NCBI GenBank assembly: GCA_934675585.1
Contig: CAKUQY010000007.1
Location: 12,217 to 76,216, forward strand
Reading direction: 5' to 3'
DNA: 64,000 nt
Source: an uncultured Opitutales bacterium
GTDB lineage: Bacteria > Verrucomicrobiota > Verrucomicrobiia > Opitutales > UBA953
Shown here: piece by piece, positions 45,464 to 53,674 of the stretch
Numbering within the stretch: the first letter of the stretch is position 1
Layout: each line of letters starts with the position of its first letter
Translations under genes and position numbers: made by a program
The notes under the pieces: generated by a model
The model's database searches: none
What the model was told of the DNA's origin: nothing
Seen by the model: the letters and a program-made list of their open reading frames with translations, nothing else

Positions 45464-46054
45464 ATGGCAAATATTACAGCACAAGTAGTTAATGACCTCC
45501 GCTCTCGCACGGGCGCTGGCTTGATGGACTGCAAACGTGCGCTCGTTGAAGCAAACGGCGACATGGATGCAGCAGCAGAAATCCTTCGCAAGAAGGGCGT
45601 TGCAACCCGTGATAAAAAATCGGGCCGCGCAGCAAAAGAAGGTCTTGTCTCTTCTTACATTCACAGCAATGGCAAAGTTGGCGTGTTGATCGAAATCAAC
45701 TGCGAATCAGACTTCGTTGCTAAGAACGATCTCTTTAAAGATTTCGCTCACAAAATCTGTATGCACATCGCAGCGGCTGCTCCACGTTTTCTTACCAGTG
45801 CAGAAGTTCCTGCAGAGGAAGTTGAAAAAGAAGCAGAAATCGTTAAAGCACAATGCGTTGGCAAACCAGAACAAGCGATTGCTAAAATCGTTGAAGGCAA
45901 ACTCAAAAAATTCTATTCAGAAGTTTGCTTGCTCGATCAACCATTCGTGATGGACGATAGCAAAACAATCAACGATCTCATTACAGAACAAATTACAAAG
46001 ACAGGCGAAAACATCGTCATCAAGCGCTTTGTACGTTATGTAGTTGGCGAATAA
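45464..46054 (+). CDS. tsf: Elongation factor Ts
   Basis: A 196-residue EF-Ts of the short class: TAQVVNDLRSRTGAGLMDCKRALVEANGD is the EF-Tu-contact start, then GVLIEINCESDFVAKND. The C-terminal part is short, with one core repeat rather than two. It recycles GDP from EF-Tu. Organised as rpsB-tsf, as in nearly all bacteria, 30 bp apart. Confidence 0.96.
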   Translation: MANITAQVVNDLRSRTGAGLMDCKRALVEANGDMDAAAEILRKKGVATRDKKSGRAAKEGLVSSYIHSNGKVGVLIEINCESDFVAKNDLFKDFAHKICMHIAAAAPRFLTSAEVPAEEVEKEAEIVKAQCVGKPEQAIAKIVEGKLKKFYSEVCLLDQPFVMDDSKTINDLITEQITKTGENIVIKRFVRYVVGE

Positions 46055-46078
46055 TTGTTTGCACATCAGTGAAAAAAT

Positions 46079-46113
46079 GCGTTCCCGTGGATAATTTTGC
46101 GGGAACGCGTTTT
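46079..46113 (+). terminator. Motif-pair terminator of rpsB-tsf
   Basis: GCGTTCCCG (46079-46087) pairs with CGGGAACGC (46100-46108), followed by GTTTT. The motif is absent from the genes themselves but present in their terminator. Confidence 0.85.
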
Positions 46114-46141
46114 GCAAAATAAAACTCAAAGTTATTTTAAG

Positions 46142-46933
46142 ATGAAATTACCTAATCTTTCAAAAGTAAATATTGTTTGCGTTCTTGTAACCTGTCTTTC
46201 GTTGGCAGCTGTTGTTTATGTTTATACCATTGCTGATGGTTTGAAACAAGAATTGGCAAATTTGAGAACAATTAATGCCGAATTGCGCGACCAAACGAGC
46301 GAAGTTCCCGCGTTGTATAATGAAGTTTCAAAACTCAAAAATGCAAACGCCGAAAAAGATACAGCATTGAACGAATTGGCGGTAAAAAATGAGCTTTTGA
46401 CTAAAAAACTCGACAACAGCAACAAAGAGTTGGCAGCATCAAAAGACGCGGCAGACAAAAATAAAAAAGCAGGCGACAACGCAAATAAAGAAGTCGCTAC
46501 GCTCAAAACAAAAGTCGCCGATTTGCAACAACAACTCAACGCAGAAAAAGAACGTTCAGAATCGTTTAACGGCGAATTAGTTGAATTGCGTAATAGCCAA
46601 GAAACAATTGTTGCCGAATCAAAAGCAAGCGAAGCGAATAGCCAAATTGAAGACCGCGATGCAAAAATCGCAGACTTGAATAAACAATTAGACGCCGCGC
46701 AATTGTCAAATCTTTCTCAATTTGAAGATTTTCAAAAAGAAAAAGCAAATTTGCAAGCCGAGATTCAAAAACTTAAACAACAAATCGCAAAAGCAAACGC
46801 AAATCCACGCGAAAAAAATCTTGAAAATCATATCAAAAGATTGCAAAACAAAATCGCCGATTTGCAAAAACGTTGCAACGATCTAGACCAACAAAATCGA
46901 GACTTGCGCCACCGCTTTGTGCGACCCTTATGA
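46142..46933 (+). CDS. Membrane-anchored coiled-coil protein
   Basis: A 263-residue protein: one helix at about 10-30 (NIVCVLVTCLSLAAVVYVYTIADG) and then almost continuous heptads rich in Lys, Glu, Asn, Gln and Leu to the end. No enzyme domain. It may be a structural or tethering protein in the envelope. ATG 46142 is chosen over an upstream frame overlapping the tsf terminator. Its TGA overlaps the ATG of the TatD gene (ATGA). Confidence 0.75.
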   Translation: MKLPNLSKVNIVCVLVTCLSLAAVVYVYTIADGLKQELANLRTINAELRDQTSEVPALYNEVSKLKNANAEKDTALNELAVKNELLTKKLDNSNKELAASKDAADKNKKAGDNANKEVATLKTKVADLQQQLNAEKERSESFNGELVELRNSQETIVAESKASEANSQIEDRDAKIADLNKQLDAAQLSNLSQFEDFQKEKANLQAEIQKLKQQIAKANANPREKNLENHIKRLQNKIADLQKRCNDLDQQNRDLRHRFVRPL

Positions 46934-47574
46934 AAATCGATTTTCACGCACATTTGCCTGAAAAACACGTTCCCGCTGAAACCTTGTTCGCAAGCGTTCC
47001 CGCGGGAACGCAAATTTTTGTTTGCGCAACAAGCGCCAACGATTGCGAATATTTGCGGGAATTGCAGGCATTCGCGCGGGAACGCGGAATCGCGTTGGAA
47101 GTCGCATTCGGGCTGCATCCATGGTTTGTAAAAAAAGATTTTCACAGCGAAATCGCAAAAATTGAACGCGCGTTAATTGCCGTTCCCGACGCACAAGTCG
47201 GCGAAATCGGGCTCGATAAATGCAAGCCCAATTTCGAATTTCAATTGCAAGCATTTGAAGAACAATTGCGACTTGCGGGAGCGCATAACCGGCGGGCGAC
47301 AATTCATTGCGTGCGCGCGTGGAACGAACTTTTTGAAATTTTAAAAAAGCCCGAATTCCAAACGGTCGATTTGCATTTTCATCGTTTTTCGGGAACGCCA
47401 GAAATCGCCCAGCAATTATTAAAACGCCGCGGGAACGTGATTTTTTCGTTCCTTGAAAAAGATTTAAATACGCCTTCCGAAAAATTGAAAAAAATATTAG
47501 CCGTCGTTCCCGCCAATTGTGTTTTCCCAGAAAGCGACGCGCCGATACTGTCTAATCCCAATTTTTGTTTGTGA
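46930..47574 (+). CDS. TatD-family metal-dependent hydrolase
   Basis: A 214-residue amidohydrolase-fold protein: DFHAHLP (first His pair), GEIGLDKCK, AFEEQLRLAGAHNRRATIHCVRA, and ESDAPIL with the last Asp. That is the TatD DNase metal pattern; it is short compared with the usual about 260. A perfect palindrome of two motif copies (46994-47011) encodes SVPAGT. Translationally coupled to the coiled-coil gene. Confidence 0.85.
   Translation: MKIDFHAHLPEKHVPAETLFASVPAGTQIFVCATSANDCEYLRELQAFARERGIALEVAFGLHPWFVKKDFHSEIAKIERALIAVPDAQVGEIGLDKCKPNFEFQLQAFEEQLRLAGAHNRRATIHCVRAWNELFEILKKPEFQTVDLHFHRFSGTPEIAQQLLKRRGNVIFSFLEKDLNTPSEKLKKILAVVPANCVFPESDAPILSNPNFCL
46994..47011. repeat. 18-bp palindrome of two motif copies
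   Basis: GCGTTCCCGCGGGAACGC is a perfect palindrome inside the TatD gene. Similar head-to-head pairs occur at 10521-10535 and 59110-59125. Confidence 0.95.
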
Positions 47575-47668
47575 TTAGGATTTATGCGGGATAAAAGGGG
47601 AAAATGAGTTGTTTTGGGGCGATTTCGGGAGGTTTTTCGGGCGGCCACTGATGAATTTGAGGGATTTT

Positions 47669-48046
47669 TCATAAAAGAGCGCACGTAAATTTCGCAAAAA
47701 AAGAAAAAGTTTTTGAATTTATTTGAGGAAAATTATCTTTTATCAATTTCGTTATTTTTGAGAGTTCTCGACTTGGGCGGGAACGAAAATTCTTCACAAA
47801 ATAATGCGCCAAAATCGGTCCCGTAAGCGCCATTTGGCCGAGTTTGAAACGAACGCTTCCGTGAATATTTTTGCCATTTTTAATGAGAATTGTTTTTGCG
47901 GGAACGCCTTCTCGCAAGTTTTGTGCAATTGTTTTGGCGTTCCCGAAAATGTAGCGTTCGTGACGTTGGCGAACGACGGCAAAATGGCCATTTGACTGCA
48001 AAAAGCCGATTGTGTTTTCGTCATCGTTCCCGCGCTCAAGCGCCAA
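47669..48046 (-). pseudogene. Possible decayed gene with typical codon use
   Basis: The frame starts at a TTG (48046) and can be read upstream to a stop near 48085 with no ATG. Residues about 1-85 (LERGNDDENTIGFLQSNGHF, AKTILIKNGKNIHGSVRFKLGQMALTG) use codons like the neighbours and look like real protein; the remainder is less convincing. No family is recognised. It may be a remnant whose 5' end is lost. Confidence 0.35.
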
Positions 48047-48199
48047 AATGCCGTTCCCGCGAAATTGGGATAAGTTATCTCAATTTTTTTGTTCCCGCCA
48101 AAATTTCTTCAAAAAAAAGTCTTTGCTTTAATTTTCCTCTCAAAAAAAAATATTTTTTCGCTCTAAAACTAAGCTTTTAAGCCACTTTTTCTATTTCCG

Positions 48200-48401
48200 T
48201 CTTCAAAACGATGCCTAAAAAATTGGGATTAGTCTGGCCGATATTTAAAGATTGCTAATTGGCGTTATTTTTGAGAAAATAGATGAAATCGTTAATTCAA
48301 ACGATAGGCGAGACCAAATTGGAAAACGGCTAAAGTGGCTGTTTTGAAACTCGATAGGCGAGAACCTGTGCGGTCTTGTTATTTAGATAGATAGTTCATC
48401 A
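48200..48401 (+). promoter_or_regulatory. Long 5' leader of RRM gene with repeated element
   Basis: The roughly 200 bp before the RRM protein are AT-rich, free of iterated motif and contain a direct repeat GATAGGCGAGA (48303-48313 and 48353-48363) separated by 50 bp. The spacing and position suggest a structured leader or an autoregulatory RNA-binding site. The gap 47575-48200 otherwise holds only the possible decayed frame and AT-rich sequence. Confidence 0.45.
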
Positions 48402-48902
48402 ATGGATAATAAGTTATTCGTCGGCAATCTCTCATGGGAGACTACAAGCGACGATTTGAAAAATCACTTCGGTCAATTCGGCACAGTTGAATCGGCAGAA
48501 GTTATGGTTGATAAGTTTAACGGACGTTCCCGCGGCTTTGGTTTTGTGGTAATGTCATCAGTAGAAGAAGCTAATGAAGCTGCAAATCGCACTAATGGTG
48601 TTGATTTTATGGGACGCGCGCTCGTGGTAAACGTGGCACGCCCACGCACAGAAGAGCCACCACAACGCCGTCGTGGCGGTTATGGTCGCCCACGCTTTGG
48701 TGGCGATTTTGGCGGCAATCGTGATTTTGCTACACAAGATGGCGGCTACGGTGAAGACAATCGTGGTTTTGGCGGACGCTCGCGTTTCGGCGGTTTTCGT
48801 CGTCGTGATGGCGGATTCAATTCACGTGGCGGACACGGTTTCGGAGGTCACCGCGAAGGTGGATTTCGCCCACGCTTTTCACGTGGTGGCAACGAAAATT
48901 AA
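48402..48902 (+). CDS. RRM-type RNA-binding protein with RGG-like tail
   Basis: A 166-residue protein: one RRM (residues about 1-82; RNP2 LFVGNL, RNP1 RGFGFVVM) and a Gly/Arg/Phe-rich tail (RRRGGYGRP, GGNRDF, GGFRRRDGGF). Such small RRM proteins are common in cyanobacteria, Bacteroidetes and Verrucomicrobia, often cold-induced, and may act as RNA chaperones. Only one iterated-motif core lies in the frame. The long leader upstream suggests post-transcriptional control. Confidence 0.92.
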   Translation: MDNKLFVGNLSWETTSDDLKNHFGQFGTVESAEVMVDKFNGRSRGFGFVVMSSVEEANEAANRTNGVDFMGRALVVNVARPRTEEPPQRRRGGYGRPRFGGDFGGNRDFATQDGGYGEDNRGFGGRSRFGGFRRRDGGFNSRGGHGFGGHREGGFRPRFSRGGNEN

Positions 48903-48926
48903 ATCGATTTTTAAATAAAAATCAAA

Positions 48927-48957
48927 AGAGCTTTGCGGGAGCGCAGAGCTCTTTTTG
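48927..48957 (+). terminator. Terminator of RRM gene
   Basis: AGAGCTTTGCG (48927-48937) pairs with CGCAGAGCTCT (48942-48952) with one mismatch, followed by T. A variant motif GGGAGCG sits in the loop. Confidence 0.85.
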
Positions 48958-49020
48958 TTTTACGGGAACGCGGGAATTTTTCTCACGCAGATCTCGCGGA
49001 TTGCGCAGATTTTTTTGGGA

Positions 49021-49041
49021 GGAGCGGCATCTTGCCGCTCC
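49021..49041. repeat. GGAGCGGCA-TCT-TGCCGCTCC hairpin
   Basis: A 9-bp perfect stem in the gene-free stretch before PEP-CTERM gene 2. A related sequence (GAGCAGCGTTTTGCCGCTC) lies near 55640. Confidence 0.8.
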
Positions 49042-49115
49042 ATTTTTGTTATTTTTTCTCGCAAACTCCAAGCGCTGAAAGCGCGACAGAATACGGGAAA
49101 CTTCGCGGGAACGCG

Positions 49116-49296
49116 GGAATGAAAAACCGTAGGTTTATTAGGAATCAATAGGATTTTTGAGTTGTGCCGAAGGCACTAAAATCGCTTGCGATGGCTAACC
49201 CCCACAAAAGCGAGCGAACGCGAGCGTGTGGGGGTAGATCAAAAATAAAATCAGTCCCGAAGGGAGTGAACTAAAAAAGCTGAGAGTTTGCGGGAA
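49116..49296 (+). repeat. Dispersed intergenic repeat R, copy B
   Basis: Same order of elements as copy A (31169-31397), but lacking the roughly 75-bp middle part with the TCATCG run. The gap 48903-49653 holds this copy, repeat T (49311-49355), the inverted repeat partner of 20883-20944 at 49380-49440 and no gene. Confidence 0.9.
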
Positions 49297-49379
49297 CGCA
49301 AATTTTCCATCTAAGGCAACTATGGGAAAATTAAAGGAAACTAAGAATTTTTGTTGGTGGGCGCGGGAACGGAAAATTT

Positions 49380-49440
49380 CTCACACGAAGACACAAAGGC
49401 ACGAAGATTTTTTGGGTGCGTTGCTAAGGCAACGCAGACG
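49380..49440 (-). repeat. Inverted partner of the 20883-20944 repeat
   Basis: The reverse complement agrees with 20883-20944 at all but about two positions over 61 bp, including the TGCGTTGC-CTTA-GCAACGCA hairpin. The match continues into a motif copy on the outer side in both places. Confidence 0.9.
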
Positions 49441-49556
49441 TGCAGAAACGGGAACGAAAAAAGAATTTAAGAGCACCTGCTCGCGTTCGCTCGCTAAAGA
49501 AAACAAAGAGGTTTTTTGCTTTTTGAATTGAGAAAATAAAAAAATTTAAATTTTAT

Positions 49557-49596
49557 GCTTGCGTTTTTTTTTTTTTGAATTTAGAATATTTCAAGT
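49557..49596 (+). promoter_or_regulatory. Poly-T promoter of PEP-CTERM gene 2
   Basis: GCTTGCG, thirteen T, GAATT, TAGAAT (49582-49587), ATTTCAAG. TTGCGT (49559-49564) and TAGAAT are 17 bp apart. The same element with nine T precedes PEP-CTERM gene 1. Confidence 0.65.
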
Positions 49597-49653
49597 TTGA
49601 AAGATGGTCTTCAAACGAAATCTTAAATCTTAAACAAAAAAATTATAAAATAT

Positions 49654-50370
49654 ATGAAAAATCTCATTACAATTACAGCGCTCATCGCTGCAGGTGCAAT
49701 TGCTGCTAACGCAGAGACAAACTTAAACCCAGGTGCTAACTTCAGTGGTCTTAGCTGGACTCAATTGAACCTCACGACTCCATCGGGCGGCGAATTGAAA
49801 CAAGGCAACTTGGGATTTAATTGGGAGGGAACACAAGGCGATTTGACCGATAGCTGGTCGCTTTTGTTTACGTTGACTACAAGTAGTACATCTACATCTG
49901 GCAAAAAGGATGTTTTTTCAACAAATCGTGGTGGTGGTGGAGCGACTGGCCTTGTACTTACCTTGGATTTTTCTGATTCAGCATCACCGACAATTGGACT
50001 TTACGATGGAAAAGCGTCTGGTGGTGGTTCACCATTAGGCTCTGCAATAACCTTTACAAGTGGTCAAAATGTGATGTTGACATTTTTGAAGTATAATGAC
50101 ACTACGACAAACGCAGGAAAGTTTGTTCTTACGACTTATGATAGTAATGGTACAAAGCAGCAAGACACAATGTTTAAAGTTGCTAATAACCAGTCAAATT
50201 TGACATTCTTAAAAAACGGGAAAACTCGTCTTTGGACCAACAGTAGTGCAGAAACATTCTCGAACATTAAGTTGGCTTATGGTTCGGTGATTCCAGAACC
50301 ATCTTCCTTTGGCTTATTGGCGGGTTTGGGTGCGTTGGCGTTGGTTGGTGCGCGTCGTCGCCGTCGCTAA
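49654..50370 (+). CDS. PEP-CTERM sorted secreted protein 2
   Basis: A 238-residue protein with signal peptide (MKNLITITALIAAGAIAANA) and sorting tail VIPEPSSFGLLAGLGALALVGARRRRR. The middle is Gly/Ser/Thr-rich with beta-strand character and a GGGG run; no family recognised. The signal peptide and tail strongly resemble those of the protein at 31560, but the middles do not. No iterated-motif core is present in the frame. A motif-built terminator follows. Confidence 0.88.
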   Translation: MKNLITITALIAAGAIAANAETNLNPGANFSGLSWTQLNLTTPSGGELKQGNLGFNWEGTQGDLTDSWSLLFTLTTSSTSTSGKKDVFSTNRGGGGATGLVLTLDFSDSASPTIGLYDGKASGGGSPLGSAITFTSGQNVMLTFLKYNDTTTNAGKFVLTTYDSNGTKQQDTMFKVANNQSNLTFLKNGKTRLWTNSSAETFSNIKLAYGSVIPEPSSFGLLAGLGALALVGARRRRR

Positions 50371-50428
50371 TGCGAAATGTTGAAATTTAAAAGCTGAAAT
50401 AATTTTAGACTTTTAAAGATAAAAAATG

Positions 50429-50463
50429 CGTTCCCGTGAGATTGATTTCGCGGGAACGTTTTT
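50429..50463 (+). terminator. Motif-pair terminator of PEP-CTERM gene 2
   Basis: CGTTCCCGTG (50429-50438) pairs with CGCGGGAACG (50449-50458), with T x5 after. Confidence 0.9.
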
Positions 50464-50790
50464 AACCCCGATTGCGAGTAGCTCATGCTCGCTCACTAAC
50501 GTTCGCGGGAACGGCGAGAAAGTTGAAATTTTGCGACGGATTTTATTTTCGCGGGAACGCAGGAACGGGAAAGTTTTTTTTCAACTACGAATAAACGCTA
50601 ATTTACGCGAAGAAAATTTCAAGAGCGCTTCGCGAAAAGCGCGTTCCCGCGAAAATAGCGTCTGCGGCGAAAAGGTTTTTTGGGAAACGCGCGTGGAACG
50701 CGCAGCATGAAAAACCGCGGGTTTTAACCCGCGGGAACGCACAAAAATTATGTGCCTGTAAGGCGCAATTTTGCCGCGCGAGGGCTTGTG

Positions 50791-51018
50791 TTTTTTTTAT
50801 TCACTCCCTTCGGGACTGGTGTTATTTTTGTTTTACCCCCACACGTGAGACGCGCATTCGCGCGACTATGACGATGACCGAGTTTGAAAATAACTGAAAT
50901 AAAATTCGTTCGCTTTTTTGGGGGTTAGCCATCGCGGGAACGCGTTCCCGCAATTTCAGTGCCTTCGGTACAGTAAAGTTCCTATTTTTTCCTAATCAGC
51001 CTACGGTTTTTCATTTCC
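50791..51018 (-). repeat. Dispersed intergenic repeat R, copy C
   Basis: The inverted copy contains the same elements, including the TCATCG run in a shorter form than copy A. At the GGTTAGCCATCGC junction it carries a perfect palindrome of two motif copies, GCGGGAACGCGTTCCCGC (50934-50951), where copies A and B have only AAGCTATTTT or AAGCGATTTT. The gap 50371-51062 also has a terminator and three same-direction motif copies at 51020-51057. Confidence 0.9.
50934..50951. repeat. 18-bp palindrome of two motif copies inside repeat R
   Basis: GCGGGAACGCGTTCCCGC is perfectly palindromic and absent from the two other copies of the repeat. Confidence 0.95.
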
Positions 51019-51062
51019 GCGTTCCCGCCATCCTCCCGTTCCCGCCGCGTTCCCGCGAAATT

Positions 51063-51635
51063 TTAGTTTTTAATGTTTAATTTTTTTAAAATGGGCGCGA
51101 TGATTTCGATGGGCAGGCCGATAATATTTGAGAGTGGCTCGTCGTAGTGATCAATGATGAGTTCCCGCGCTTCTTGTGCGCCGTAAGCACCAGCTTTGTC
51201 GAGCGGATTGACGTGTTTAAAATATTCGCAGATTGTGTTGTCGTCGAGAGGTTTAAATGTCACATTGCAAGCTACAATGCGTTCATCGCAAAGTTGTGTT
51301 GCTTTGCAAACGATGCAAACGCCCGTGTAAACGGTGTGAGTGTTCCCGCCAAGTTTTTTGAGCATGGCGCGCGCTTCGTTCATATCGGCGGGTTTGTTTA
51401 AAACAACGTTCCCAAGCGCGACCGTCGTGTCGGCACCGAGAACGATTGCGTCGGGAAATTGCTTTGCGACGGCGAGGGCTTTTTGGCGTGCGTTGTAGGC
51501 AACGGCTTTTTGAGGATCGCCGTTGGGGTCTTCGTCTTCGACAATATCAGCCGTGCAAATTTTAAAATTAAAACCTGCAGCGGCGAGCAATTCACTGCGC
51601 CGCGGGGACGCCGATGCCAAAATAAATTCGCGCAT
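51063..51635 (-). CDS. maf: Maf-family nucleotide pyrophosphatase
   Basis: A 190-residue protein: FILASASPRRSELLAAAGF is the substrate-binding start and LGADTTVALGN holds the catalytic Asp; ETYVRTG-like region reads NTHTVYTGV. It hydrolyses non-canonical or damaged nucleoside triphosphates (dTTP/UTP or pseudo-UTP class). Start at 51635, one base after the malQ stop, so translation is probably coupled; longer upstream frame overlaps malQ. Confidence 0.92.
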   Translation of the reverse strand: MREFILASASPRRSELLAAAGFNFKICTADIVEDEDPNGDPQKAVAYNARQKALAVAKQFPDAIVLGADTTVALGNVVLNKPADMNEARAMLKKLGGNTHTVYTGVCIVCKATQLCDERIVACNVTFKPLDDNTICEYFKHVNPLDKAGAYGAQEARELIIDHYDEPLSNIIGLPIEIIAPILKKLNIKN

Positions 51636-51636
51636 T

Positions 51637-53133
51637 TTAACAACGTCCGCTAATTTCAACAAGCGGGCGAATAAACGTTCCCGCGAGTTGATGTAATTGT
51701 TCAAGTTGCGCGTAAGTTAAGCGCCAAGTCCAATTGTTTTGCACCGTTCCCGGCTCGTTAAATCGCGCTTCTGTTCCAAGTCCCAAAAAATCTTGCGCGG
51801 CGACAATCGCTAAATTTGCGTGCGATTTCATCGCGGCGTTGATCATCGCGTTGTGTGGCGCGTTCCCGTCGGTCCAAAGATAGCGACGGAAAAAGTCCTT
51901 TTCGTGTTCGGACGCGCGGTTGTACCAGCCGATGATGGTGTCGTTGTCGTGCGTTCCCGGGTAAACAATGGCGTTTGATTTAATGTTGTGCGGCAAATAC
52001 AAATTGCGTGGGTCGCCGCCGAATGCAAAAATCAGCACGTCCATTCCTGGCAAACCTGTGTCGTCGAGGAGTTTGCGCACGCCGTCGTTGAGGTCGCCCA
52101 AATCTTCGGCGATCAAGCGCGCTTCGCCCAACGATTTGCGAACGGCTTCAAAAAAGCCAAGGCCAGGTCCCGCAACCCATTCGCCCGTGCGTGCGTCTTT
52201 TGAGCCTGCGGGAATACGCCAATAATCATAAAACGCGCGAAAATGGTCGATGCGCACAACATCGTAAAGTCGAAAACAGGCGCGCAAGCGTTCAATCCAC
52301 CACGCGTATTTTGTTTTTTTAAGCGCTTTCCAATCGTAAAGCGGGTTTCCCCAAAGTTGTCCTGTCGCCGAAAAATAATCGGGAGGAACGCCAGCGACTG
52401 CCGTTGGTTTTTTATTTTTATCGAGTTGAAAGATTTCAGGATTTTGCCAAACGTCTGCGGAATCGAGCGCGGTAAAAATGGGCGCATCGCCGATGATTTC
52501 AATGCCGCGTTGGCGTGCGTAAAGTCTCAATTCTTGCCATTGCGCGAAAAATATGAATTGTGTGAGTTCGATTTTTTCGATGGCGATTTTAATGGCTTGC
52601 GGGAACGCTTTTTTGCACGCGGTTTTAAAATTGCTCATTTCCGCGGGCCATTCGTACCAAGGCTTGTTAGCGTAGTGAGTTTTTAACGCCATGTAAAGTG
52701 CGTAGCCGTGGAGCCAATATTGATTATCTCGTTTAAATTTTTCAAAATCGCCAATTTTTTCGATGGCTTTTTTGTCGTTGCGCAAATTTTCGATCGCTTT
52801 GTCGAGCGCGATTGCGTGCAAGCGATTGAGCGCGTCAAAATCGACGCGGTCGTGTGGCAAATTATTAAATGGCGTTAGGTCGCCGCCGAGCATTTCAAGG
52901 TCGATTAACGCAGGATTTCCCGCAAAGGAAGAATAGCATTGATAAGGCGAGCTGCCGTAGCCCGTTGGCCCGAGCGGGCAAACTTGCCAATAGCGCATGC
53001 GCATTTCTGCGAGCACATCAATAAAACGAAACGCGCTTTTGCCAAAAGTGCCAATGCCTTGACGCGAAGGGAGTGCGGTCGGGTGCAACAAAACACCCGC
53101 AGAACGATTTTTGAGCCAGTTAAATAGAGCCAT
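51637..53133 (-). CDS. malQ: 4-alpha-glucanotransferase (GH77, amylomaltase)
   Basis: A 498-residue GH77 enzyme: HPTALPSRQGIGTFG at the start, CPLGPTGYGSSPYQCYSSFAGNP, VRIDHFRAFYDYW with the catalytic Asp, LIAEDLGDL with the acid/base Glu and PGTHDNDTIIGWY for the stabilising Asp. It rearranges alpha-1,4 glucans, so the cell can use glycogen or maltodextrins. In the coaD-pgpA-maf operon. Confidence 0.95.
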   Translation of the reverse strand: MALFNWLKNRSAGVLLHPTALPSRQGIGTFGKSAFRFIDVLAEMRMRYWQVCPLGPTGYGSSPYQCYSSFAGNPALIDLEMLGGDLTPFNNLPHDRVDFDALNRLHAIALDKAIENLRNDKKAIEKIGDFEKFKRDNQYWLHGYALYMALKTHYANKPWYEWPAEMSNFKTACKKAFPQAIKIAIEKIELTQFIFFAQWQELRLYARQRGIEIIGDAPIFTALDSADVWQNPEIFQLDKNKKPTAVAGVPPDYFSATGQLWGNPLYDWKALKKTKYAWWIERLRACFRLYDVVRIDHFRAFYDYWRIPAGSKDARTGEWVAGPGLGFFEAVRKSLGEARLIAEDLGDLNDGVRKLLDDTGLPGMDVLIFAFGGDPRNLYLPHNIKSNAIVYPGTHDNDTIIGWYNRASEHEKDFFRRYLWTDGNAPHNAMINAAMKSHANLAIVAAQDFLGLGTEARFNEPGTVQNNWTWRLTYAQLEQLHQLAGTFIRPLVEISGRC

Positions 53134-53146
53134 AAATGAGTTGAGT

Positions 53147-53674
53147 TTAGTTGATTAAATTTGCTGTAAAAACATAAATCCAGCGCGCACACCAAAGCGT
53201 TCCCGCCGTCGCAAATGCCGCCGCGACATCGTCGATGACGACACCAAAACCGCCCGGAAATTTTTGCAATTTTTTAATGCCGAAAGGTTTTGCAATGTCA
53301 AACACGCGGAACAGGGCAAAGCCCGCCAAAAGCCACAAAATTTGCCCGTGCGTTCCCGCGCCCGCAATCACGTTCCCGAGACCCGCAAAACACAGCGGCA
53401 TCACGGCAAATTCGTCAAAATTAACTTGTCCTGGATCCATTTTGCCGAGCCATTTTTCGCCCGCCGAGCAAATAGGAATGGCGATTAAAACGAGCGTTCC
53501 CGCGGCGAGCCAAAATGCGTTCCCGCCAGTGATTCCTGCTTTCAAAAATGCGAGCCAATAAAAAAGCGTTCCCGCAAGCGCGCCCCACGTTCCCGGCGCA
53601 GGCAAACGCATTCCGAGCGGTCCGAGAGTCGCAAGCGTTCCCGCGATACGAATGTAAGCTGATTTTTTTGCCAT
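53147..53674 (-). CDS. pgpA: Phosphatidylglycerophosphatase A
   Basis: A 175-residue membrane enzyme with about four helices removing phosphate from phosphatidylglycerol phosphate. The family-pattern PGTWGALAG and VNFDEFAVMPL (the D-E catalytic region) with FRVFDIAKPFGIKKLQKFPGGFGVVIDDVAA are present. Its ATG overlaps the last base of the lipoprotein stop (TAATG). Confidence 0.9.
   Translation of the reverse strand: MAKKSAYIRIAGTLATLGPLGMRLPAPGTWGALAGTLFYWLAFLKAGITGGNAFWLAAGTLVLIAIPICSAGEKWLGKMDPGQVNFDEFAVMPLCFAGLGNVIAGAGTHGQILWLLAGFALFRVFDIAKPFGIKKLQKFPGGFGVVIDDVAAAFATAGTLWCARWIYVFTANLIN

Noticed and set aside
50371-51062. Replication terminus/dif at the switch from plus to minus genes
   Set aside because: Genes converge here, but I see no dif-like sequence and a local strand switch is common.
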